Shown one piece after another: positions 34,046 through 45,260 of a DNA stretch of 64,000 bases (positions within the stretch are counted from its first letter, which is position 1; each line of letters starts with the position of its first letter). The notes beneath the pieces are model-generated. The model made no database searches, was not told the DNA's origin, and saw only the letters and a program-made list of their open reading frames with translations. The DNA lies in contig OV884013.1 in the NCBI GenBank assembly GCA_930367205.1, positions 121,559,827-121,623,826 of the forward strand, given 5' to 3'. Position numbers and translations under genes: made by a program. The stretch comes from Acanthosoma haemorrhoidale (lineage: Eukaryota > Arthropoda > Insecta > Hemiptera > Acanthosomatidae).

Positions 34046-35040
34046 AGACGGTTTAATAGAACTACCTAAGGTGTGCTGACTGGTGTAATAATTCCAATTG
34101 CACTGGAATACACGCAGCACAGTCATCGAAAACAGCCCCTGGAGTCTGCTCCTCAGAGTTGCGGGGAAACCCCGTTTGAGGAACCGTCCTCTGGAAGGGG
34201 TGGGGGAAAAAAAAAGGAAAAAGTTTATATAAATTTGAAATAAAACTGTTTTTTAAAGTTGTGCAATATTTTCCTGTAGCAGTCACCTGGCATTCACCCT
34301 CCTCCGTTATTTTCAGCTGTAGCTCTACCTTTGTAGTGTTATTGTTCTGTGCCTGACAATGTTATTGAATGCTTCCAGTTTCGTGTTTTTATTTTCGGAC
34401 TCAGTTCTGCAGGTGGTGATGTGGTCAAGGTGAAACAAAGAGGTGTGAATACGAGAGACCAATGTCAAACGGAAAATTTCCGATCACCGACGGTTCTTGA
34501 AAGACTTTGGCTCTAACATCGACGGGCTTCTGGACCAATTAATAACCAAATAATCATGGACACGTACGTTCAATTTTCAATACAATTTTTACTTTTAATT
34601 ATTTTTAGCCTGACTCGGGAATTGGAAAAAGAAGGCGTGGAAGTGAGGCGGGCAGATGAAGATATTAGGTTAAGGAAAAAATGTTTCAAAGTATTGTTGT
34701 AGCAGATTTGGTTTAATGGCTTAAAAAGGTTATTTTCCTTTTGGAAGGTAATTTTGTAGAGGCTGGACTTACTCGTATTCGATACCTTGGTAATCGTCAT
34801 GATGGTCACGATACGCCTGGTGGGAAATCGTCGAAATGGTCGTTCAGGATTCGAAAAATACTCTGGGGCAGTAGAACATTTGAAGTCATGCGCTGATTTT
34901 CTGTCCATTATAAAATTGTTTTTTTTTTTTGGTCTACTTAAAAATAGAAACTTATTCGATAGTTGGATTTGATATCTAATCTAACCTCAACCAACAGAGC
35001 TACCCTTGAGTTACAGCCATCCCAATATGAAATCTTTGTT
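34046..35040. other. Unrecognised DNA
   Basis: Minus-strand frame 34570-34908 (112 codons) and two shorter ones are unrecognised. Nothing supports a gene. Confidence 0.4.
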
Positions 35041-35066
35041 CTCTCGAAAGGAAGGTGGAATGTCTG

Positions 35067-35445
35067 AGGACGAGTGAGGTCTGGGGCTAAAGCTGAGACA
35101 TATGGATAGGAAAAGGGTAGTTCTGGGAATAGGGAGGGAGGTCTTGGAGGGATGCGGTCGCTTACTTAAAAATAACAGGCAACATCAGTGACTTCATCAG
35201 TAACTGAGGTTAGTCTTTTAAAAGAAAAGCTTTATTATGAAGTACAAGCAAAACACTGGTATATACAAATATTAAGAATTCCTTTACTACATACTAGATG
35301 GTAGATACTTGGGACGATTGGGGTCTGGGAATAAAGCTGAGACATATGTATAAGAAAAGGATTGTTCTGGGAAGTAGGGATTAAGGGAAGTAAGGAGGGT
35401 TGCTTACTTGAAAATAACAGGAACCATCAGTGAATTCCATAACGT
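35067..35445 (+). repeat. Diverged direct duplication, ~244-bp spacing
   Basis: The block from GAGGTCTGGGGCTAAAG to CATCAGTGA (about 35067-35190) returns at about 35318-35434 in the same order: AAAGCTGAGACATATG, GGAAAAGG, GTTCTGGGAA, GCTTACTT, AAAATAACAGG and CATCAGTGA. The middle of copy 1 has extra sequence. Confidence 0.65.
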
Positions 35446-37330
35446 CGCGAGGCAGGTATACAGTTCTGCTCAAGCCCCTTCTATTAGTTCTTAGCAAGAT
35501 TATAAATATTATATGTAAAGCAAGCATTATCGATAAGCTTCAGTTTTGTTATTATGCCTTGAAATAAATTTCACTTTCCAGATGTTAATGCCTGCTTACA
35601 TGAAAATAAGTAATTAACGTAACTACAGTAACCGGTAGTTTGTCTGAGGAATTTAATTAAAAATGACATCTGGCGGAACATGAAAAGACTGAAGGGGCTG
35701 AATATGCGATATAAATGTAGTGAGCTGTTACGGTGATTGGAACCGCGATGTAGGAGTCAGGCTGACCCCGGCTGAAGGAAGATATCAGGTAATGAGGCAG
35801 GCTACGAGAGGAGGCAGTTAGGTCGGGATCAGGTCATCCACAGGCTAACCACCGATGCATGTGGGCGGAATAGAAATAAGCCCCTATTGGCTGCCCACGC
35901 CCGTGTTTTTTGCTCCGTTCCCACACATATCCTATCCCATCTTATCCCAGCCTATCCTAGTCAATTCCCTGTCGTCCTCCCTGGCAGCAGCTCGTCTAGT
36001 CCCTAATGGTCCGGCTGCATCAAGTTATCTAATTACCAATGTCTAGCATACGCCACCTTACTGTTTCATTGTTTCTCACTTTCCCCTCTTCTTTCAAATC
36101 CAAATGTATCTTGAAAGCTGATACTTATCCTGCTTGAAAGGCTCATGAAATGTTGGAAGGCCGGTAGTGGGCTAATAATGTTAATGAGTAAAGTGCTCAC
36201 ACTTATCTACCCACAAATTTGCTTTATGGTAATTACAATGATTTGTTTTCTATTCAGTTACATGGATTCAATATGTACGGTAGCAAGACCCCAAAGCCCT
36301 TCTAAACTAAAACTGTAAATATGAAAATCCATTTATTTATACGAAGGAAAATAGAGAGAAAAAAATTCTTGGATTTCTACTTTCGTTATAATACTAACTC
36401 ACCCGACATATTGCAAGAAATTTTAACTATAGAATGTACAATTATTATTAAAGTAAAACAATTTTTCTAAATTATCATCTGTACACATGGCTCAATACAA
36501 GCACGAAATAGTTATTGAGAACTCAGTAGTAATTGTAATAAAAATATACTTTTGTGATATAGATATTGTGTTTTTTTTACTGCAAATATTCAAATTTTAT
36601 ACATTTGAAAAGTTATATTAATAACTAATCAAACAATAAATTATATTATACAGACAAGTTTTCATAGCTGTTAAATAAAATAAAATATTAATAGCCACCT
36701 TTTGATTTAATTCAATTAAATAGGAAATAAAAATTCTTAATTAGGTTTCTATCAGTTGCTAACGATGCTATATATTTCTTTTTCATTTTCCCCCTATTTA
36801 TTCCCTACTTAATTAAAGCAAATGTACTGGTGTTAAAAAAAAAAAATTTGTAGATATACAAAATAGAGTTATTAATAATTAAGACAATGACGATATTTAT
36901 TATAAATTAATTAATAATAGCACATTATGAAGTATAAAGATAATTTCTGTCAAGAAACCACGGTTGCTGTCCGCCATCTGTGATATCTTAAGTTAACACT
37001 TGGCTTCTCTTCATCGCCATCTCTTGTACACCCTCCATTTCTTTGCTACCAATTTTAACAATAAAATACTGATCATTGTTAAGGCGTTAGTCGTTTTGTT
37101 TTAAATTGCTATTCTTTTTTTTTTAATTTCTTTCAAAATTGAGATTATTGTCATTTAGTGTCATTGCACAGGGCAACAGTGATTTTGCAGTGTAGGGTTT
37201 CAGATTCGAATCTGAACAATTCCAGACTTCTAGATACGAGAAAAATGTCAATATATTCTAATATTGAAAGATGAACTTTTTTTTGGGGGAGGGGAGGAAT
37301 TATTTAAACTACAGACTAGTATTATTTCTT
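35446..37330. other. Unrecognised, mostly AT-rich DNA
   Basis: GC-richer patch at 35690-36060 with a 63-codon frame. The rest is strongly AT-rich with no recognised feature. Confidence 0.4.
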
Positions 37331-37334
37331 TATT

Positions 37335-37395
37335 CAGAGCCTGACGAGGAAAAAGAATGTGTGTTTCAAAACGCGTAGCGAGAAAAACAATAAAG
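37335..37395 (+). ncRNA. Decayed hammerhead-like or Penelope-tail-like motif
   Basis: CTGACGAG at 37341-37348 is followed by GAAA...TTTC, able to pair as a 4-bp stem, then AAAACGCGTAGCG, where CGC/GCG can close a small loop. Functional hammerheads need GAAA after stem II; here it is AAAA, so cleavage is unlikely. Such CTGANGA...GAAACGCG tails are known in Penelope-like elements. No PLE coding sequence is nearby. Confidence 0.2.
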
Positions 37396-39499
37396 CTTGG
37401 AAAGCTATAATCTGTTATTTATTTATTTAAAATATACAAAAACTTTTATTTTACAATAGAAACAGAATTTTGAATGACAGTTAAATAGAATGAATCAAAC
37501 TAAACAACCTTGTACATTACCTTAGTACATTAATGTGTCTAAATTCACTCAAATGGAGTACTCGAAAGTACTCCAAAAAAAAAGTATAGTTTTGTTCCTC
37601 ACTGTCAATTTCGATTCTGTCTCTAAGTAAATTTAAAGAAATTATTCGCATCTTCTCATCTAGAAGGCTATATTTAAAGAATTCCGTTGTTTGGTGAACT
37701 ATTTAATTATACCAACACATTTTACTTACTAATTTAAAAAATTTAAATAAATCATTAATTGAAAAAAGCACACCTTGTTATCGAATTTTCTGCATTTCAT
37801 CAGAATGTAATATAATAAATATTTTCTATAAAGTAATAGAGTGGAGTATGAATTTGTTTATAGAGATGGAATTTCTCCGTCTTTCTCGAGAATTTTTCCT
37901 TTTTCAGAAAGTGTTGTAGTGATGTTTAAATTAGAATATGCCAGAATCTTTATCCAAGAAATATTAGTGAGAAATTGAACCATAATGAAGTGTATTAACC
38001 TTACTACTCTCTATAGGAATGAGATTAATTAGTTCTGCTGCAAAGAAAACTCTTAAATGCTTCATTAATCTTATGTTTCTACATCAAACACAGGGGTGAA
38101 AACATGTGGCTTATTGATTTCGAAAAATGGGTACCTCAGCTTTCGAAACTAGATGACTCATACACCAAAAGGGAAGGTAGGCATTTACATTTTTGAAAAA
38201 TGTTTAAAATAAAGCCACAATTATAGGCGTGGCGTGAAAAAAAAAGACTCGTTAAAATGTGGGTGTCCGTGGAGTAAGTGGAGGAAAGATTTTTTTATAT
38301 TTCATTTTATTTCCCTTTTTATTACATAATACATGAAGTAAAACAAAAATATAAAATAAGTGCTCCTGAAGGCTATAAATCACCAATTGGGCCTGTAAAT
38401 TAACTTTAATGCTTCACACTAATTGAATGCCTCCTCGTACAGACAAGCTGGGCCAGGGGAAGAAATGCCATTATGTTAATTAAGTTACATGGAGAATCAG
38501 ATAGATGGTGATTTAACACCTCATTATAACCTCGAGCAGTTGGAAATAAAACTAGGACACTGCATCCAGATGAAGACCTCTGACAGATGTTCGTATCCAG
38601 GCTCCTGTAGTTGTATTTTAATTTTTTCATTCCACCATAAATTATTAATTTTCCTTTTTTTTTTTTAATACAAATATTTTTGATTAACTGAGTTATTAAT
38701 ATCCGATTAGTGGTCTTGTACATTCTCCATTCTTTTAATTTCCTCGTTGTTTTAATCATTGACGGAATTAAATTTTTGTTTTTTTTTTACAGAAAAATGT
38801 GAAATTAATAGAAAATATGGTATATGGTACAATGGCGTTACTCGAATGATTCTTGTTAAATGATATAGCACGCCTTTGACGCACCCTAACGCCTCCTATA
38901 AAAACTACCAGAACAATCATAAGTCTGGAACTATAAGCATAAAGTTTAGACACTCCAGAAAACAAACCACAACATTTAAAACTATTCCAGGCTAGAGAAA
39001 AGCAGGAAGATCTACTAGCAGGAATATGGGCAACAAATAATTTAGTTGTCCATTACATACTTAATTCTATGTTCCAATGTCCAGAAAGCATTTGAAATAG
39101 TCTGGCAGTAAGGGTATATGCTGGACTACAACTTGACAGACGTCTCATTATGACTACTTAAACGGTCAACAGTCAATGAACCTAAGACTTGTAACAAACA
39201 CGCCATGCTACCACTCAACCAACACACTACACACCAACTTGTGATTAGAACATCAAAAAAATACAAAACAAGAAACACAAAAAAATGTAATTTTATTTAG
39301 ATTAAAATTAAAAAAAAAAATTATACCTTTACCTTATGGAATTATATAATACAAAATAATAATAAACCATTTATAACCTAATAGATGATGGATTTTCGAG
39401 TACAGGCTAGAGGAGCCAGGATGACAGCGTGTGTGTTGCTACTGTTTCATTTGGACTCATAAACCACAATAAGATTCATGGATCAAACTATGGCGGGAT
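37396..39499. other. Unrecognised AT-rich DNA
   Basis: Minus-strand frame 38406-38759 (117 codons) is Lys/Ile-rich and unrecognised. Nothing else stands out. Confidence 0.4.
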
Positions 39500-39898
39500 A
39501 TGGAAACAAACATTAATAATGTATTCGGTCTGGGAGATGCCACATTGCATACTCAATATGGTGACAATTTAATAAAAAAGAGTCACACAACAACAGTCAA
39601 CAACAAACTACACGAGCGTCTAAACCCTTTATGTAATTATGTTCTTCAAGTTCAGAACACCACCACTTTCTTAAAAATTTATAATTGTTTGATTTTGAAT
39701 GCCATCTCTATGATTAATAAAAATCACCTTTTCGACAAATCTATCGAACTTTTAAAAGTTTTTTTACATACTTTATTGTATTTGGAGCAGCTCATAAACT
39801 ACATACTTCGAGGTGTTGTTGAATTTCCTTTAACATTTCGGTTCGAGAAAATGATTTTTACGATTGTTATCGAAGTAGATACGGGCACAAATAGATAA
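39500..39898 (+). CDS. Anonymous open frame, 132 codons
   Basis: ATG to TAG. Reads METNINNVFGLGDATLHTQY at the start and ends in FRFEKMIFTIVIEVDTGTNR. Mixed composition without low-complexity runs, which is somewhat better than the other anonymous frames. No domain recognised, no splice sites examined convincingly, and no repeat copy in the window. It could be an exon, an old element fragment, or chance. Confidence 0.2.
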   Translation: METNINNVFGLGDATLHTQYGDNLIKKSHTTTVNNKLHERLNPLCNYVLQVQNTTTFLKIYNCLILNAISMINKNHLFDKSIELLKVFLHTLLYLEQLINYILRGVVEFPLTFRFEKMIFTIVIEVDTGTNR

Positions 39899-40085
39899 AT
39901 CCGACCTGTACTCCATTCTCACAGATCTAGTTCTTTTCTTATCCGTCCTATAAACCTTTGCTACTCTATTCCCATCCATATTCGGTCTTCATCAACTCTC
40001 CCGATTTTCAAATCTTGGCTTTACTTTAACATCTTTCCCCCCTTGTAATAGTTCATACAGGTTCATTTTTTTCTTAGATGCAATT

Positions 40086-40683
40086 TACAAACTTATACTT
40101 AAGCCAATCTGGGCATACGGAATAGAGCTACGGGGAACAGCAAAAAAAGTCGAACATCAAGCGTATCCAATCCTTTCAATCAAAAGATCTGAGAACAATA
40201 GTAAATCCCCCTTATTACGTCAGCAAAAAAACCCTTCATAACGATCTTAATATACCTTACATTCTCTAACTCATCCCTTACAAGTTCATGAAATTCCATA
40301 GTAACCTATCCAACCACCCTAATCCCTTAGCAAAGTCATTGCACTGCACCACTCATCCCTATAATCCTCCTAGGAGACTGAAATGGCAGTGGCCTTGTGA
40401 CCTGCTTCAAATGCGTGACAGTGGGAGTCCTGGCAATGGCCAGTTTCTCCAATCATGTCCTGAGCGTCTGTGGCACTCGCGCACTTCGTCAGCCTCCACA
40501 CGCTCGTATCCGGTGACGCGGCTGACGGAGGATTTCTAAGGTCTCTGGCATGTCTGTAATGAATGAGCCAGTGAATTAAAATTGTAAATACAGTATGAAT
40601 GAAAACATTTATCACAATTACTTATTGTCCAATGAGGTAGGTTGTAATTTTATTTAAATAAAGTTGTTTTTATTATTTAATAA
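40086..40683 (+). mobile_element. J1 LINE insertion with 17-bp target duplication
   Basis: Bounded by TTTTCTTAGATGCAATT at 40069-40085 and 40684-40700. It starts within the C-terminal coding part (LKPIWAYGIEL) and carries NNDLNIPY-type and NHPNPLAKSLHCTTHPYNPP sequence. The usual stop (GAC CTG CTA TAA in other copies) is changed to CTT CAA, so the open frame runs on into the 3' UTR. A stretch of UTR between GACGGAGGA and TCTCTGGC is deleted. Ends AATAAAGTTGTTTTTATT. Confidence 0.88.
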
Positions 40684-40700
40684 TTTTCTTAGATGCAATT

Positions 40701-41378
40701 GTACTTTAAGTCACTCTCCTCTACTCATTCATGTTCATTGTTTCAATCTTGTTTGTTCATATTAGTCATTACATACAGTACATAGGGCCGTTAATTATTA
40801 ATAAGGTAATCATATATTTGTTCCTTTTTGTTATTTGATCGGTGACAAGGTCCCAGGATAAATTGTCTTTTCATAGACAGGATAAGATGTGCCTTCAATG
40901 AGAGCGGAATGAATGGACAGCCGAAAGACCTGACATGCATTAAAGCAAGGCGAGGTGTCGGCAGGTGACTGTGCCAGATATCACCGGTTCTATCAATCAA
41001 ATCATATTGAAGAGGCCCATTCCCTCTCGATATATTCGTCCTGGCCCATTTATCTCACCTTTCACACTTCTTCTTAAAGCCCATTCTAGTGATGAATAGC
41101 CAATAGTCGTGGTATGATCCTTCATCGTCGTCTCGTTTTCTCGAAGCTTGCCGATCGATGGAGGATCCCGTGAGTTATAGAGCTCTGTGCCATATCTTAT
41201 TCCATGCTTGTGTGAAAACAGATAAAATAGTTCTGCAGATATAAATGGATTACTCGCTGTTTTGCTGGCAGTTGCACATCTCTGAGTGCTTATCGGAAAG
41301 TCATTTTCTGATCATTACTAATTCTATGCCTGTAGAATTTATCAATTATGCGATTAATTCCTTTCTATGCCCTGCGTT
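40701..41378. other. Unrecognised DNA
   Basis: A minus-strand 69-codon frame is not recognised. No repeat seen. Confidence 0.4.
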
Positions 41379-41392
41379 ATCATCGAATGTAG

Positions 41393-42438
41393 TAGTAGTA
41401 TAATCTTTATTGTGCAATAATTACAATCTGCCTTTTATAAGGCAATAATAATACAGATAAATGATCTCATTCATACCATATTTACAGTCATCATTCACTC
41501 GCTCATTCATACAGTAGGACATGATTGGAGAAACTGGCCATTGCCAGGACTCCCACTGTCACGCGTTTATAGCAGGCCACTGCCGTTTCAGTCTCCGAGG
41601 AGGATTATAGGGATGAGTGGCGCAGTGCAATGACTGTGCTACAGGATCAGGGTGGTTGGAAAGGCTACTGTGGAATTTCATAAACTTGGAAGGGATGAGT
41701 TCTAGAATGTAGGGTATATTGAGGTCGTTATGAAGGGTTTTGTTGCTGACATAATAAGGGGCATTTACTATCGTTCTCAGGACTTTGGATTGAAAGGATT
41801 GGATACGCTTGATGTTCGACTTTTTTGCTGTCCCCCATAGCTCTATTCCGTATGTCCAGATTGGTTTAAGTATAACTTTGTAGATTAGTAGTTTATTTTC
41901 TATTGAGAGATGGGATGTCCTTCGAAGTAGTCTGTACAGTTGTCCAAAGCGTCTGTTTAGCTCTTGTCCTTTTAGCCTCGTATATGGGCTCTAGGTCAGC
42001 CGTTTGTCGAGATGGAAGCTTAAGTACCGTACTAACTCGTAGGGTGAAGGTAATGTGGGAACATTTTGCTTCATTAACTTTAATCCGCCATTGGTTGGTC
42101 CAATACTCGATCTCGTCAAGGTGTTTTTGAAGGTTATGGGATGCTATGTCGGGGTCTGGGTGGGATGACAAGACTGCAGTGTCATCTGCAAATGTGGCCA
42201 AGAAGGTATTGGAAGTAGAGGGGACATCAGCGGTGTATAGGTTATAGAGGATGGGGCCTAGGACCCTGCCCTGTGGAACTCCTGCATTTATGGGATAGTA
42301 GTTAGAGTATTCTAAACCACAGCGGACTTGGAAGAAGCGGTTTGAAAGGTAGGACTGTATGATTAGGGAAAGGGTCTGTGGTAAATGTCTTTTGAGCTTG
42401 TAGAGCAAACCTGCGTGCCAAACCCTGTCAAAAGCTTG
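41393..42438 (-). mobile_element. J1 LINE, longest copy, 14-bp target duplication
   Basis: Flanked by ATCATCGAATGTAG at 41379-41392 and 42439-42452. Minus-strand J1 truncated at 5' inside the RT domain. Read in the sense direction it has the RT core, the C-terminal part, a deletion-bearing ORF end, most of the 3' UTR in shortened form, and the 3' end TGCAATAAAGATTATACTACT. The terminal hairpin has a longer stem here (CTGCCTT...AAGGCA). Confidence 0.88.
41893..42438 (-). pseudogene. J1 reverse transcriptase core
   Basis: Starts at the truncation point with QAFDRVWHAGLLYKLKRHLP, the conserved FDrVWH.GL helix. Then NRFFQVRCGLEYSNYYPINA, GVPQGRVLGPILYNLYTADV (the PQG motif), FLATFADDTAVLSSH with FADD as the catalytic Asp pair, and HLDEIEYWTNQWRIKVNEAK. 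A frameshift after EAKRTRAKQTL ends the frame at 41893. Upstream residues in the same open frame belong to flanking DNA beyond the target duplication, not to the element. The endonuclease domain is missing. Confidence 0.85.
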
Positions 42439-42452
42439 ATCATCGAATGTAG

Positions 42453-42884
42453 AGTTCAGAATAGTGAGGTGAAGAGTGGCTTTGGCTTTTATTTCTAGAA
42501 ATAGTACCACCTTTGTCTGGCTGTATAAGCAAGCCAGATGGTTCCTTAATACATGAGATTATTCATTATAAGAACACGTTCAACACCACGAAAATGTACA
42601 AAGTATTTCTATAAAATATTGAGCCTGTAACTCCACCTAGTAAACAAAGCATTCAGGAAGTGTCTTTACCGACACGACATGCAGCAACACGCACTTTTGA
42701 GTGTGAGTTGTCATTTAGTTTGTTGCTGTTTTCTATAAAGTGCAGAACGCTCACGAATTCACCGGCATAATTGTTTAGAAGTTCTGAAAAAGCTGAGAGG
42801 AAGAGTCAGAAAGAAACGGCCGCAACACTATTATATTTTAAATATAGTAAATAAGCATACATATATTTTTTTTATATTTATTTT
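42453..42884. other. Unrecognised AT-rich DNA
   Basis: No recognised feature. Confidence 0.4.
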
Positions 42885-43060
42885 TTTCAAAATCCCTTTA
42901 TTTATGATACAATATGTGAACAATATTTACAGATTTCTCCTCTTACTGCATGCGCAGATGCATTCGAAGGAGGATAGAATTACAACACAATATTGTTTTG
43001 AAGTTAAAGGGTCAAATAACATATATACAAGACTAGGTGATGGGGCTCACTTTCGGTTTA
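42885..43060 (-). mobile_element. J2b LINE 3' UTR fragment
   Basis: ACAATATGTGAACA, CTCCTCTTACTGCATGC and GCATTCGAAGGAGG as in the other J2b ends, with hairpin GGTGATGGGGCTCACT at 43036-43051 (outermost pair changed). Short open frames on both strands across it are not coding. Confidence 0.7.
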
Positions 43061-43199
43061 CATTTTATACATATATATTGTATTATATTGACATATGTGT
43101 TGAAACTGCTGAAAGAAATTGTTTTGCTCTGTGCCTTCAACCAGGGAAAAAACAACTGCTTCAATCCAGTATTAGTGCAAATTGGAACTATATTGAAGC

Positions 43200-43463
43200 A
43201 TGGACAAAATCGAGTATCGAGCTGCCATTTGTTTTTGAAAGGCAATACGCCTATGCTAATCAAAGATGAGTTGGATTCTGTGTATGGGGACTCTGCACCA
43301 TCATTTACCATAGTGAAATTTTAGGCAGCTGAATTTAAACGTGGTCGTAAGAGCTTGGGAGACGATGAACGTTCGGGACGTCCAAAAACTGCAACTACCG
43401 ACGAAAACATCGCCAAAGTTTACCAAATGGTGCTAGACGACCACCGAATTACAATCGGAATCG
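43200..43463 (+). pseudogene. Mariner transposase N-terminal half, broken
   Basis: ATG at 43200 opens MDKIEYRAAICF, then one base is lost or gained and the frame goes on FLKGNTPMLIKDELDSVYGD and SAPSFTIVKF. A stop replaces the usual Trp, followed by AAEFKRGRKSLGDDERSGRP and KTATTDENIAKVYQMVLDD. This is the double helix-turn-helix region of classical mariner transposases, with the GRPKTATT hinge. The match ends near 43463. No catalytic domain and no inverted termini were recognised. It is unrelated to the SCDLTPLDFFLWG-type elements elsewhere in the window. Confidence 0.8.
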
Positions 43464-44344
43464 TATGTTACATTTTTAGTAGAAACGTGTACCTCAGTTG
43501 AAACTTATGGTCCCCTTGATTTTTGTAAGTAACCATTTCCTCCCCTAAAATCGTACCCTTTTCTGACCTGTTTAGAGCCAAGACACCCTACTTGTGCCTA
43601 GTCGTTCAACAAGGTATGTTCTAAGGCTGTAACTGATTAATATTTGTATATCTCGGTGTTTTGATTGTTATTCATAATAAAGTTTTTTAAAAGATTATTT
43701 AACTGGCTTTTGCTTTGCGTAATGGCATACATACCACTCACTGTATTAACTCGCCAATTCTTCATGCATATAGTCATATTGAAATAATTACTAGGATATA
43801 TTGGATATAAGCTTACAATCCTGTCGTCCATTCTAGCACATATATGCACATAATCATTGCCTACATCCCAGCACATAATGACCAGGGAGACAGGGATCGA
43901 TCCGAGCTGTAATGAGTGTTGTCTCAGGGGTGTGCGGCTGTTAACTCGATGTGCCGCTCATCAGAGTGCGTGTTTTGTCCCGCGCTGTTATTTCCAAGTT
44001 GGTCGAGTGGCTGGTAAACACTCGAGCTCTCTTGGCCCTCCTAAGAGCGCCGGGATAACGCAAGGAGCCGCATTCTAATTTGCATAACAGTCTTAGCAGA
44101 GCCTCATCGTCCCTGCTTCCTGTTAGGGAAATTAAACTAACAAGGGTGCAGGGTACGGCGCTGTACCGTACCTCATGGATTTCACTAAAACATTTTTTAT
44201 TGTAAAATTTTTGGTTTCGACTACATTTAATTAAACCGAGCATATTATTTTCTGATTCGGTGACAAACAAAAACTAAGGTTACAGTGTGCTCTACAAGTT
44301 ATTTTTATTTATTTAGCGACTGAAAAAAAAAATTCATTACAAAA
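43464..44344. other. Unrecognised DNA
   Basis: GC-richer patch at 43870-44100 with overlapping 73- and 109-codon frames on opposite strands. Neither is recognised. Confidence 0.4.
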
Positions 44345-44640
44345 AGCTCAGAGACCTCCCACATGGTTGTCACCTCCCTCGCATGCGAAGGAGCAAGCGG
44401 AGTCTTGGGAAGTCCCCCACGCACCTCCGTCAGTCGTGTCACCGGATACGAGCCAGCGGAGGCTGACCAAGAGCGCAAGAGCCACATACGCTCAGGCCAT
44501 TACCAGGACGCATTTATAGCAGGTCACGAGGCCACTGCCGCTTTAGTCTCCGAGGAGGATTATAGGGATGAGTGGTGCAGTGCAATGACTGTGCTACGGG
44601 GATTAGGGTGGTTGTATCGGTTACTATGGAATTCCATGAA
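44345..44640 (-). mobile_element. J1 LINE fragment, truncated at both ends
   Basis: Covers the J1 ORF end and inner 3' UTR; lacks the terminal hairpin and AATAAAGTTGTT. The plus-strand 128-codon frame over it is a shadow. Confidence 0.75.
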
Positions 44641-44879
44641 CTTATATAACGATCATATAGATCTAGCTTCTATTTTCTCAGGAGGAGGGCACCCGCCGGG
44701 GATGTTTCGTCGACCCATCTACTGCCAGGCGGGCGTCAGAAATATATAAATGATTAAACCTGTGGACTTTGATCTTTGACCTTTGCTGGCGGCCAAGTCG
44801 GCGGGCAGCTTAATTCGTATTTGTTTAATCATCTGAATCCATAAGATCTTAGGAGGTGTGCCCCGACAGTGCAGTATGT

Positions 44880-45260
44880 TCAGAAGAAGAGGTACAGCCT
44901 AGGAATTATAGGTAGTTTAAGTTCACGAGTTCACACTTGGTATCTGAACCGGAAAAAGGCAGACTGGACCGCTGGGGTAGATGCTACTATTTACATTTTG
45001 TAGGGCCCCAGCGATCGTTGCCTGCATGGAAGAGATCCCTCCCAAGGATGTGCTAGTTTTAGCGAGACGAAGCTAGCAAGGATAGGAAAGAGAGATGCAG
45101 AGGTAATTAAATTAGAAAGCCATAGTTCGAGCAGAGCAACAAGCGCCAGTGCAGAGAGAGAGCAGTGTTTACTTCAAGTGTCTGATTCCGACAGTGGGTG
45201 TTTTCTGGTCCGAGAAGAGGGGAACTTCTATTTATTCGTAGTGAAGGCGTTGGGACAATA
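44880..45260 (-). repeat. LTR-like repeat, copy B
   Basis: Reverse-complemented, it reads CGAATAAATAGAAGTTC (TATA-like), then CTCTGCATCTCTCTTTCC, CTTCGTCTCGCTAAAA, CCTTGGGAGGG, GGGGCCCTACAAAATG, AAGTGTGAACTCG and CTGAACATACTGCA, in the same order as copy A. It lacks the poly(A) insert of copy A. Confidence 0.55.

Noticed and set aside
41903..42130. Plus-strand frame MRDGMSFEVVCTVVQSVCL, also present at 21932-22189
   Set aside because: It is the antisense of the J1 reverse-transcriptase coding region; its recurrence reflects the element, not a gene.
42439..42510. Extra N-terminal residues of the J1 RT open frame
   Set aside because: They lie outside the 14-bp target duplication and are read from flanking DNA.
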